Below, in pieces: positions 1 to 63,630 of a stretch of 64,000 nucleotides of DNA. Origin of the DNA: Anodontia alba. Lineage: Eukaryota; Mollusca; Bivalvia; Lucinida; Lucinidae. The stretch is from positions 90,926,399 through 90,990,398 of the forward strand of contig OZ024828.1 of NCBI GenBank assembly GCA_964016985.1. Direction: 5' to 3'. Both the position numbers and the translations under genes were made by a program. The notes under the pieces are model-generated. The model had not been told where the DNA came from, searched no databases, and saw only the letters and a program-made list of their open reading frames with translations. Each line of letters starts with the position of its first letter. Position 1 is the first letter of the stretch.

Positions 1-447
1 CTTAAATGGGTTTTACTTTTTTTTAAGAAACACTACTTTACAGAAGGGGATTTGCGTGCAGTAAAGCAAACGAAGATACTGCAAAATTCGTCTACCTTGT
101 AGAAAATGGCGAAAATGCTACCAGATGTATTCAGTCCCCCTTAACCCTTTTTAGCCCAACAAACCAAAACATATACCTTTTCAAACAGTTTACATCCAGA
201 TGAAACGGCTCGTCATGAGACGGTGGAGTCCGACCAGAGTCTTCGTTGTCAGCATGAAGAAAATTTGCATCCTTGGCTATCCAAAATACACCCAGCAAAG
301 ATTTTTTTTTATCTAATCTGAATCTTCGCTGGGTGCACATGTCTGAAGATACGTTTTCTGGCGATGTGGCTCACTACAATAATATATTATATTACAGTAA
401 TGAATAATATTACAGTAATGAATAACTACAGTGCTTTTTTAATAAAG
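1..447. other. Intron upstream of exon B1 (partial)
   Basis: Intronic sequence leading to the acceptor at 446-447. It is the first copy of the segmental duplication whose second copy is 12540-13258. Bases about 180-330 resemble the hairpin repeat family (gatgaaacggctcgtcatga), followed by a tail with several ATTACAGTAATGA units. No coding sequence is seen. Confidence 0.7.
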
Positions 448-53685
<53,238 letters not shown>

Positions 53686-53787
53686 TTTTGTATTTCATAT
53701 TACTCTCATTTTACATATAAGTTGCACTTGTTTCAAAGTGTTGCTTTTTCATACTTGTTCTTTTTTTTTTTTTTAATTTTAAGTGGA

Positions 53788-54035
53788 ATACCGTATTTAC
53801 CCTCAGTCTTGTGATACCTTAGGATATCTTGGGATCCTTACCATACTTGTCTTAAAATTTGAAAAAAAAGAGTCTATTTTATTACCTGTATATGTGTCTA
53901 AAATACAAATGTGTGCTGGATGAGTGGCAAACAGTGTAGACCCTGATCAGACGCCGCATTCCGCGGCGTCTGATCTAGGTCTACACTGATTGCTCAGGAC
54001 TGGCTGTCAGTCCCAATATTTAGGGTTATTACGGT
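53788..54035. mobile_element. Family 6 hairpin element in the 3' flank
   Basis: Same layout as 60193-60412: ataccgtatttaccctcag at left, a hairpin core at 53927-53993, and ttattacggtagac at right. It begins about 100 bp after the stop codon, so it probably lies in the 3' UTR. Confidence 0.7.
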
Positions 54036-54354
54036 AGACTATGGTGAATTGAATACTTATGGAACATCCTTGAAGCAATACAGACAGTATAGAAAGTATA
54101 TTATTATTATTACTATCATTTGTGTTGTAGATGTTGTTGTTATTGTTTCTGCTGCTATAGATAATGTTTTATGGCTTTGTTTTACTAAACTAAGACATTA
54201 GCGCAAAAAATTAAGTATTATCAGGCTGAGTCATGAAATTATGTTCGATAGTAAAACTCCCTATTTTCTAATGAAGCCTATAGCCGTAGTTTTTTCACAC
54301 ATATTTTATACTCTTTTATTTTATGCACTATATTTAGTTGTATCTCTGTTTTAA

Positions 54355-54633
54355 CATTACGAAAACACGCCTATTCAAATATACTGAAAATTTTACCACC
54401 AAAAAATGAAAATTTTCAGATAAAAAAAATTCTATATTTTACATATTTCTGATCAAAACATAGATTGTGGGTACTCGTTAGAACCGCTTCAGCGAGGCGG
54501 TTCTAACGAGTACCCACAATCTATGTTTTTGAGCAGAAATAAGAAAAATAATGTATACCCCTGTAAACCCCAGTTTTACTATATAAAAGTGGGGTTTTAG
54601 GGTTCAATATAATATAGGCGTGTTTTCGTGATG
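54355..54633 (+). mobile_element. Foldback MITE, family 1 (forward), tandem cluster unit 1
   Basis: CATTACGAAAACACGCC to GGCGTGTTTTCGTGATG. First of three copies in a locally amplified block (54256-55287). Confidence 0.9.
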
Positions 54634-54647
54634 TGTATCTGTTTTAA

Positions 54648-54906
54648 AATTACGAAAACACGCCGATTCAAATATACTGAAAATTTTATCACCAAAAAAT
54701 GAAAATTTTCAGATAAAAAAAAAGTTCTATATTTTACATATTTCTGATCAAAACATAGATTGTGCGTACTCGTTAGAACCGCCTCAGCGAGGCGGTTTTA
54801 ACGAGTACCCACAATCTATGTTTTTGAGCAGAAATAAGAAAAATAATGTATACCCCTGTAAACCCCAGTTTTACTATCTAAAAGTGGGGTTTAAGGGGGT
54901 CAAAAT
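54648..54906 (+). mobile_element. Foldback MITE, family 1 (forward, 3' truncated), cluster unit 2
   Basis: Starts ATTACGAAAACACGCC, preceded by a copy of the flank tgtatctgttttaaa. It stops after gggggtcaaaat, where sequence like 54256 onward resumes. Confidence 0.88.
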
Positions 54907-55005
54907 ACTCCCTATTTTCTAATGAAGCCTATAGCCGTAGTTTTTTCACACATATTTTATACTCTTTTATTTTATGCACTATATTTAGTTGTATCTCTGT
55001 TTTAA

Positions 55006-55287
55006 CATTACGAAAACACGCCTGTTCAAATATACTGAAAATTTTATCACCAAAAAATGAAAATTTTCAGATAAAAAAAAAGTTCTATATTTTACATATT
55101 TCTGATCAAAACATAGATTGTGCGTACTCGTTAGAACCGCCTCAGCGAGGCGGTTCTAACGAGTACCCACAATCTATGTTTTTGAGCAGAAATAAGAAAA
55201 ATAATGTATACCCCTGTAAACCCCAGTTTTACTATCTAAAAGTGGGGTTTAAGGGGGTCAAAATTGTATAGGCATGTTTTCGTGATG
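55006..55287 (+). mobile_element. Foldback MITE, family 1 (forward), cluster unit 3
   Basis: CATTACGAAAACACGCC to GGCATGTTTTCGTGATG. It shares variants with unit 2 (gtgcgtactcg) that unit 1 lacks. Confidence 0.9.
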
Positions 55288-55565
55288 AAATTGTAAAAGC
55301 CCAAATAAGGAAAAGATCTATAATGAGATGGTTCAAAGATTATTGACTTTAGGTATTACATTTATTCACTGTTATCGAGTTTCATTACAGGAATGAATTT
55401 TATTTTTGTGGATTTAATAGAAGCGCTACCGAGACAGCTGCAAATAAGGTTCTTCAAATAGCGCTTATAAAGCAATCTCACGATGCAATAAACTTGATAT
55501 TTAGGAACTTAGTATTCTTTATTTTTATGCAAATATGTTTATAGATGTGTAAACTCCGGCAAATC

Positions 55566-55841
55566 TATTACGAAAACACGGCTATTCAAATATATTGAAA
55601 ATTTCACCACCAAAAACTGAAAGTTTTCAGATAAAAATTCTGCTATTTTCATATTTCTGCCCAAAACATAGATTATGGGTACTCGTTAGAACTGCCTCGA
55701 CGAGGCAGTTCTAACGGGTACCCACAATCCATGTTTTGAGCAGAAATAAGAAAAATAATGTGTACCCCTGTAAACCCCACTTTTACTATATAAAAGTGGG
55801 GTTTAAGGGGGTCAAAATTATATAGGTACGTTTTCGTGATG
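55566..55841 (+). mobile_element. Foldback MITE, family 1 (forward)
   Basis: TATTACGAAAACACGGC to GGTACGTTTTCGTGATG. Both palindrome arms carry the matched change CTGCCTC/GAGGCAG instead of CCGCCTC/GAGGCGG, a mirrored substitution. Confidence 0.88.
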
Positions 55842-56174
55842 CACCACAAACCCTATCATAAAGCATGAATCTCCACAAACTTAACATTAAGCATAAAGTT
55901 TGTGATTGATTCGCCGAAATTTACACATCGATGAAATCTTCCGGCTTTAATCGCCGGAGTTTACACATCGATAAATCCCATATAAACATTCTTTATAATT
56001 CCAACATTGACATCAACGTGTTACAAATGTTATAAGGGATGTCAATCTTTTGAGACTGCTAAAGGGAAATAGAACCGACGGATCCCTGCTTTGGTCTTTT
56101 ATTGAAGTGTGAAAAGTGACAAAAATCCGTCAACAAGTCAAATTTCGTGAAATGTGTATAAAGCTGAAGAATTA

Positions 56175-57020
56175 TAGTGAACTCTCGTTACAACGACGGC
56201 ATTTGTTTCCAGAGACATTGCCATTAACATGAATTTGCTGTTGTACAGAATACTTAGTGAGCAGACTAATCACAGTGGCCTAATCGGAAGCGCCATGATT
56301 CTGTACACCCAAACATCATTAGCGAACACGAAATTCGCGACAGAAAGTCTGAGATTTTAACAGGTAGGAAAGCAATGGATTATCCGATTATAATGCGTTT
56401 TTCGACATCGGGGACAGAAATAAATGTAGTTTAGCTGTAGCCTAAAATCGTGAAATTGCCTTAATTCGGTGTACATCGGCCTGGATTCATTGAGTTAACG
56501 GGCGACAAAACCAGGAAAATCACTGATTGAGCAGCACGCGATAAGGTTACACAAAAAATGGACCACTGTCGGAGTTTGTGAGAACGATACAGCTAAAATG
56601 CATTCATGTCTGCCCCCGATGACAAACACCGCATTTTAATCGGATAATCCGTTGCTTTCTTACCTGTTAAAATCTCAGAGCTTCTGTCGAGAATTTCGTG
56701 TTCGATAGTGATGTTTGGATGTACAGAATCATGGCGCTTCCGATTAGGCCACTGTACGGTTACACGCTGTGTAATATATAAGAAAGGTCTTGTTTTGTTT
56801 TTATTTCCACACATGACATGTTTTTTTTATATTTGTTAGAATCGCCTCCCTGAAGCGATTCTAATGAATATCCAGAACATATATTTGTTTAAAGTACATG
56901 TATTAAATACAACATTCATGCATAATCTGTGACCAATTTTTACCTCTTAAGCGAAGGTTTCATGACAATCAAATGGTCATTATAACGAATTTTTGTCGTT
57001 GTGTTGAGTGTCGGTATAAG
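56175..57020. mobile_element. Decayed mariner-like TIR element with a long internal inverted repeat
   Basis: Left end tgaactctcgttacaacgac and right end ataacgaatttttgtcgttg resemble CAGTcgactctcgttata-type ends. Inside is a ~175-bp inverted repeat (56262-56435 against 56590-56762) and a small palindrome gaatcgcctccctgaagcga at 56840. A related right end is seen at 10681-10770. Confidence 0.5.
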
Positions 57021-57710
57021 GAAGCTTGGTTGCCTGAATTTACTGCTGAATTCCTCTTCATTGCATTAAAACGTCAATGTGATGTTTACTTCATGCTCCC
57101 CTATAATGTACTGAACGACAAAAGAAAGTAGACACTTATTTCTTAAAGCGCCATTCAAAACTGCAGCAGACGACATTTTATTTTTTTTTTTTTTTTCACA
57201 GAAAACAAGCTTTGATCTTTCATGTGATTCATCTGCTTAGCTTAAACAATATTTATACGTTCTAAGAAATAACAATGCATGCAGGGCCCCTAGGGGAACC
57301 TTTAAAATCTTTAATTTTGTTGAAATCCTTTAAAACCTACTTTTGCTTAAAACCTGTAAAACCCTTTATTTGTTGAGAAAACCTTTATATTTGGCAGTTT
57401 GTGATGCAAGAGAAGGTCGGAGTAAATATGTAGAATTTCATAGAAGCAATTTATAGTTCTGTGACTTAGATTCATATGTTCCTGAAGAGAAACGCAAGTT
57501 AATATTGTCATTACCATGTAACGATACAAAGTCAATTTTCTTTGTAATGTTTCTGCCTATTTTGCTTGAGAGACGATGGCTCGGGGTGTCTTTGCTTGGG
57601 ACCTTACAAGAAATTTAACGGTTAAATGCTCTTTATTTTATACAAAATTCATCCTGAAAAACCTTTATTTGGCTGAAAATAGCCTTTATGAAAAGCCTTT
57701 ACCTTTAAGA

Positions 57711-57989
57711 CATTATGAAAACACGCCTGTTCAAATATATTGAAAATTTTACAACCAAAAAAAGGAAAACTTTCAGATGAAAATTTCTGATATTTTTCAT
57801 ATTTTATCTCAAAACATAGATTGTGGGTACTCGTTCGAACCGCCTCACCGAGGCGGTTCTAACGGGTACCCACAATATATGTTTTTTAGCTAAATAATAA
57901 AAATAACGTATACCCCTGTAAACCCCAGTTTTACTATATAAAAATGGGGTTTAAGGGGGTCAAAATTATATAGGCATGTTTTCGTGATG
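57711..57989 (+). mobile_element. Foldback MITE, family 1 (forward)
   Basis: CATTATGAAAACACGCC to GGCATGTTTTCGTGATG. Palindrome centre is CCGCCTCACCGAGGCGG. Confidence 0.88.
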
Positions 57990-58159
57990 GAGCCTACAAC
58001 AAATGTGAGAGTGGATCTGAATGAAAGTCTTTGGCTTATCTAGTTCATTTTCTCATACTATTTAGAGGAAGACGACTTTTATCCATTACAACATGGCAAA
58101 ATTGATATTGTTCATACCAGTAAATGGAAATATGTAATAAGACAGGTTAATTGTTTTTG

Positions 58160-58163
<4 letters not shown>

Positions 58164-58205
<42 letters not shown>
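58164..58205. repeat. (GA)n microsatellite
   Basis: About 42 bp of GA with one AAAG interruption. Confidence 0.9.
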
Positions 58206-58206
<1 letters not shown>

Positions 58207-58291
58207 GTTGTCTTCCCTTCATGCCCAGGTCGTATGAGGTTCGATTACGGCATAGTAAACCATAAAGTCAAGCCGTCATCCTAACTTACAA

Positions 58292-58345
58292 TTGTTATTA
58301 TTATTATTACTATTACTATTATTATTATTATTATTGCTATTATTA
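58292..58345. repeat. (ATT)n microsatellite
   Basis: Imperfect ATT/ACT trinucleotide run, followed at about 58390-58420 by AGT and TTG runs. Confidence 0.85.
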
Positions 58346-58609
58346 TTAAATCCACCACCATTGTAGCTTACAAGTATTAGTAATAGCAGTAGTAGTAGTC
58401 GTTGTTGTTGTTGTTGTTGAATAGCATTTTTCTTAGACAATAAATCAAATCGTCTTGTTGCTAGAATATATAGCTCTACCTGCTTAAATATTAAATTGTT
58501 GTTTGCTACAGTTTTGTTTGGTATACGAGTACCATTCAAAAGGACTGAAGCAGTCAATGGGTGCTGTAAAATAGAAAAAATAATACTGCCGCATATGAGT
58601 ATATCTTGC

Positions 58610-58890
58610 CATTACGAAAACACGCCTATTCAAATATACTGAAAATTTCACCACCAAAAACTGAAAGTTTTCAGATAAAAATTCTAATAATTTTTTCATA
58701 TTTTTGCTCAAAACATAGATTGTGGGTACTCATTAGAACCGCCTTGGCAAGGCGGTTCTAACGAGTACCCGCAATCTATGTTTTTGAGCAAAAAATAAGA
58801 AAAATAATGTATAGCCCTGTAAACCCCAGTTTTACTATATAAAAGGGGGGTTTAAGGGGGTCAAGATTATATAGGTATGCTTTCGTGATG
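58610..58890 (+). mobile_element. Foldback MITE, family 1 (forward)
   Basis: CATTACGAAAACACGCC to GGTATGCTTTCGTGATG. Palindrome centre is CCGCCTTGGCAAGGCGG, again a mirrored change in both arms. Confidence 0.88.
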
Positions 58891-58929
58891 CGTATGATAA
58901 TAGAAAGTGAGAAGAGGATTCTGTCATAC

Positions 58930-59300
58930 CACAGGAACAATGTAGACTATCAACAAGATTTTTCTACATAGATGCTGATTTAAGGAGCTACATTGAGGAG
59001 CTATATTTCCTTAGGGGTGTAATCAATTGATGTTTTCCTTCTTTCAAAAGTTTTGGGCTGATGAGAGCTAGGCCTGGTGTTTTATTTGGATTCAAATGAT
59101 CGATGGGCTCTCTTTCGTCATCGTCAGTGGTTATGATGTAATCCAATGTTTCATAGCTTAGTGCTTGAAATAAAGGCAGGTAAGCGTTACTTCCGTCGAG
59201 TTTGGTTTGTTCGGTAAACAAAATATGTAGAACCTCTGACATCTTTCTCGGGATTGGTTTCAACAATCTGGTGGTTGATTTCTAGAAAAAGAATATTCTC
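58930..59300 (-). pseudogene. LINE reverse-transcriptase fragment
   Basis: The minus-strand frame 59266-58988 contains EREPIDHLNPNKTPGL and ISPKLLKEGKHQLITPL. This matches the N-terminal RT segment of LINEs (NKxPGxDxISPxLLKE). Only this piece is recognised. Confidence 0.6.
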
Positions 59301-60192
59301 TTTATCACTCTTAGGTATGGGGAACTTGTTAGTTAGTTTATACAACTGTTTTGAAGCAGTAATGTTTGTAATTTGTAATTAAGTCATTTGTTAGCTTATC
59401 GGTTAAATGCTTGTAAGCATTGAATTTCCTAATAATTGATACAACTTCATTTCGTTTTTGCCTGGAGTTTTGCTAGATTGCTTCATTGTTTGTTTGCTTA
59501 GCCCTTTTTCAAACAATCGTTTTCGCGGCTTTATTTATCTTACAACGTAACCACTTATGCGCTGTGGTTCCGAGGGCCGTACAGTGACAACTTTGTTGAG
59601 AATTGATTCTGTTGCTGCTTTGATTATTTCATTTGCAATTCACATGCACATTTATCTATATTCTGAGATGCAAACATTTCTTCCCAATTTATTTGGCTTA
59701 GTTTATTTCGGATTTGGAATAATCACCTTTGATATGTCTTAAATGAGGTTTGCTTTATTTTTCTGTGTTTCAAAAAAGAATTTAGGACATTGATATCTAA
59801 TTAGATTAATATTTCCAACATTAATTCATATGATAAAAAAAAATCAGTTCATTTTTGATCCAGTTCGAAAACGAGAGACTAATTAAAATTTTACAGGCTG
59901 TCAGATGCCACATTTTATGATCGTATTAATACGATATATCAATTTATTAAACCTTTCTTGGATAAAAATTATCTATTTTTGAGGAATATGGAGCCTTTAA
60001 CCCTTGTCATAAATTAAGATGCCACGCCCACTTCTAATTTTCAATCAGTCATATTACCTGATCCAGGTTATTGATACAAATTCACATACTTAATGGCAAA
60101 CAGTGTAGGTCCAGATCAGTTGGCTTCTTCAGAAGCAACTAATTAGGATCTGCACTATGTGAAAAAAAAAAACCCGGTTCAGCAGGACAACA

Positions 60193-60412
60193 GTTACCGT
60201 ATTTACCCTAAGTATTCGGACACCTCAACTCCTTACCATATATGTTCTCAAATTTGAACCAGTACAATTCACCGATGTTATGTCTAAAAATTGCTGGATG
60301 AGTGGCAAACAGTGTAGACCCAGATGAGACGCCGCGTTCTGCGGCGTCTCATCTGGGTCTAAACTGTTTGCTTAGGCCTGTCTGTCCGAATACAGACGGC
60401 AAATACGGTAAC
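60193..60412. mobile_element. Hairpin element with outer terminal inverted repeats (family 6)
   Basis: Outer ends are gttaccgtatttacc and aaatacggtaac; inside these lie attcggacac and gtccgaatac. The core is a 67-nt hairpin (60305-60371) with arms gcaaacagtgtagacccaga and tctgggtctaaactgtttgc. Confidence 0.75.
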
Positions 60413-60461
60413 CTAGTATTTGGAAATAGCCATAGGCAAACATACCGAATTTATTAACTTT

Positions 60462-60650
60462 TACCATTTTATTGGCAAATTCAGCAGACTACAAAACGAA
60501 GATTTTTTTCATATACATAACTTGATATTTCGTGTGATATGTCACCATTAGAGAAAGTTTTGCATGAAATTTCAAAACCTGTTTTCTGGGAAAATTAAGA
60601 ATATGTCGTCTGCTGAAAATGTTACTCGGCATGCTAAGCGTTAAAATGCA
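60462..60650. repeat. Foldback repeat, family 5
   Basis: ttcagcagactacaaaacga at left and tatgtcgtctgctgaaaatg at right, with inner arms cttgatatttcgtgtgatat and catgaaatttcaaaacct. Confidence 0.72.
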
Positions 60651-60973
60651 AGAGTATATATACTAGTCCTTAGTACTCGTATTAGTTTTTACCCTTTCAG
60701 TAATTATATCTGAAACATATGTATGTAATTGGTATTCACTCTGATATATTTGTCTGATATATCAGTCGTTGCTGATGGCTATCATTTTGCTTCTGAGCTA
60801 GAATTCTGTCAGAGACAATAATTACAACAAAAATAATACATTCAAGTATTTTAATTTAGCGCACATATTTAGAACACCGTATGTACCCTAGACTAATCGG
60901 ATAGACATGTCTGCGTGAATAATGTATACAAGCCAGGACTGATCCAGATCGGAGTCTGTTCTGCTTGCCATTT

Positions 60974-61250
60974 CATTACGAAAACATGCTTATTCAAATA
61001 AACTGAAAATTTTACCACTAAAAATGAAACTTTTCAGATAAAAAAAATCTGAATTTTTCACATTTCTGCTCAAAACATAGATTGTGGGTACTCGTTAGAA
61101 CCGCCTCGACGAGGCGGTTCTAACGAGTACCAACAATCTATGATTTTCAACAGAAATAAGAAAATAATGAATACCCCTGTAACCCCCAGTTTTACTATAT
61201 AAAAAAGGGGTTTAAGGGGGTCAAAATTACATAGGTATGTTTTCGTGATG
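60974..61250 (+). mobile_element. Foldback MITE, family 1 (forward)
   Basis: CATTACGAAAACATGCT to GGTATGTTTTCGTGATG. Palindrome centre is CCGCCTCGACGAGGCGG. Confidence 0.88.
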
Positions 61251-61689
61251 TTACGAGTATTTTAGACAAACCTCCAGGAGCCCAGGTTTACAATCATTCC
61301 TTATTTCACTTCAAGTGACCACAAGACTGAGACATGTCTTCAAACTAATAGTTAAAAACTTTCTTTCAAAATCGATTTGGAAACAACTGCAATAATAATA
61401 ATAATTATCATAATAATAATAATAATAATAAGAATAATGGCATACTCAATTAGCTCATAGTACATGGACTGACATTATGACATGCGAGTGTGGACTGTCC
61501 GTACAGCTTGCCAGTCGGTCCATGTATTCGAGTTGATAGTTTAAAACATTCTTTTGTTGGTGTTTTGAATGAAAAAAAAAATCTGTGAAAGGTTATAAAA
61601 TTGACAGCAGACATGATGTAATGGTGTTCGCTCTTTTGTGCAGACAAAGTTTTATGAAGACGCTTGTATTTCTTTATGTAATGTTAGGA

Positions 61690-62313
61690 TAACATTGAAT
61701 TCAATATGGCACTTTTGTGCCCCCTCGCTCGGTCATTCTGTCGCCTCCCGGCCGAATACCGGTCTGTTATAAAGAAATGTATGGAGTTGGGCACCTTGTG
61801 AGGGAAGACCGTATGATGGCCGGTGAGTAGTTAGGGTTTTTTCCGTGTTGTCTGAATAAGTAGGTCAGTGAACTAATGTGCAATGGTAAATTATTTTATT
61901 TCAGATCAGATCTTAAGATTCTACAGATGCATTTTAAGGGTCGTGCTTTATAAGATGTTAAAAGGTCCTGTTTTTTACCAAACATCATCTGTTAGGATAT
62001 TTAATTACTTTTACTTGCTTATTATTCAAAGAAACTTTTAACTGCGATTCCTAGACCGTTCGAATGTTCTATGTGTAAGATTATGAAACATCCGTTTGGC
62101 GTTGGGGCAACATACTACCAAGATGCACCAGTGTTGCTCTGGCGTCGACCGGGCGAATTTGTCGGCCGATTTTACAATGTTAATGTTTATAATATGTATA
62201 TATTGTTACAAGTTTTTTTTTTTAATGAGGACCATATGTTAGATTAGTACACTGTTTGCTAAATATGTCATCCTCGTAAAATAAAGACATTATTATTATT
62301 ATTATTATTATTA
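61690..62313 (+). mobile_element. Possible 3' end of a retrotransposon with (ATT)n tail
   Basis: GC-richer sequence (cgctcggtcattctgtcgcc; ggcgtcgaccgggcgaattt) ends in ataaagacattattattatt, the usual look of a LINE 3' end. No RT motif is read here. Confidence 0.45.
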
Positions 62314-62405
62314 AATTCAATCGACTTTAAGGACTGAGATTTGCCAAAAGGAGGATTTTCAACGATGATACAAATAAGTATATTTCAACGATGAAACAAA
62401 TAAGT

Positions 62406-62682
62406 CATCACGAAAACATACCTATATAATTTTAACCCCCTTAAACCCCATTTTTATATAGTAAAACTGGGGTTTGCAGGGGTATACATTATTTTTCTTA
62501 TTTCTGCTCAAACATAGATTGTGCGTACTTGTTAGAACCGCCTCGGCGAGGCGGTTCTAACGAGTACCTACAATCTATGTTTTGAGCAGAAATATGAAAA
62601 GTATCGGAGTTTTTTATCTGAAAATTTTCAGTTTTTGGAGATGAAATTTTCTATGTATTTGAATAGGCGTGTTTTCATAATG
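62406..62682 (-). mobile_element. Foldback MITE, family 1 (reverse)
   Basis: CATCACGAAAACATACC to GGCGTGTTTTCATAATG. Palindrome centre is CCGCCTCGGCGAGGCGG. Confidence 0.88.
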
Positions 62683-62789
62683 ATATTTCGATTTCGAATA
62701 CAGTACTGAACAAACACTAAAAATCATTTAAGTGGACTTTAAATACCCTCATTTCAGCTGCTAAATTTTAGATTTTAAGTTAACTTTTA

Positions 62790-63255
62790 CCCCTTTTTAG
62801 GCAGATTCAGCAGAGTACAAACTGATGATATTTCTTATTTGTCCCAGAAAATAGGCTTTGACATTTCATGCAAACTGTCTCCTAAGGCATCACGAAAACA
62901 TGCCTATATAATTTTGACCCCAATAAACCCCACTTTTATATAGTAAAACTGGTGTTTACAGGGGTATACATTATTTTTCTTATTTCTGCTGAAAACATAG
63001 ATTGTGGGTACTCGTTAGAACCGCCTCATCGAGGCAGTTCTAACGAGTACTTACAATCTATGTTTTGAGCAGAAATAAGAAAAATATCAGAATTTTCATC
63101 TGAAAATTTTCATTTTTTGGTGGTAAAATTCTCAATATATTTGAATAGGAGTGTTTTCGTAATGAGACAATTTAAATGAAATGTTAATGTCTATTTTCTG
63201 GAGAAAATATTTCAGATGCCGTCTGTTGGACTTTTACCCAGCATGCTGAGCGTAA
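62790..63255. repeat. Foldback repeat, family 5, split by a foldback MITE
   Basis: Left arm gattcagcagagtacaaact to gcaaactgtctcctaagg; right arm agacaatttaaatgaaatg to gatgccgtctgttgg. A family-1 MITE sits in the loop. Confidence 0.75.
62888..63164 (-). mobile_element. Foldback MITE, family 1 (reverse), inside another foldback repeat
   Basis: CATCACGAAAACATGCC to GAGTGTTTTCGTAATG. It is inserted in the loop of a CAGCAGACGACA-type foldback element whose arms are 62790-62887 and 63165-63255. Confidence 0.88.
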
Positions 63256-63404
63256 AGATAACATCTCTGTGGAACGATTGTAAACCTGGACCCAGGTTAA
63301 TATTAAACGAACACAATCTCAGGTCTATTGGTGCTATTTACATGTATGTAAAGTATTTATGTGTATCGGTTATAGCACACCACAACCTCTTTATAACGCT
63401 GATA

Positions 63405-63630
63405 CTGGGACCCAAAGCAAACGTTTCATCAACCGTGATATATCCGAACAAAAATGTATATTTATATAGAAAAATGACTACAAATGGTTATTTTTCTATA
63501 TAGTCTGTACATTTTTGTTTAGAGACAACATTACAGGTCCCTAATTAAACCGTGTTATATCCGAAACCGTGATATAACGAAACGCGTTATAATGAACCGT
63601 GTTATAATGAATCATGTTATAAAGACATTC
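63405..63630. mobile_element. Palindromic MITE-like repeat
   Basis: An inverted pair (acaaaaatgtatatttatat with its match around gtctgtacatttttgt) is flanked by gatatatccgaac and cgtgttatatccgaaac. Several tandem cgtgttataatga motifs follow. Confidence 0.45.

Noticed and set aside
55489..55494. AATAAA as the gene's poly(A) signal
   Set aside because: It is about 1.8 kb after the stop and behind several MITEs, with nothing to link it to this transcript; left open rather than annotated.
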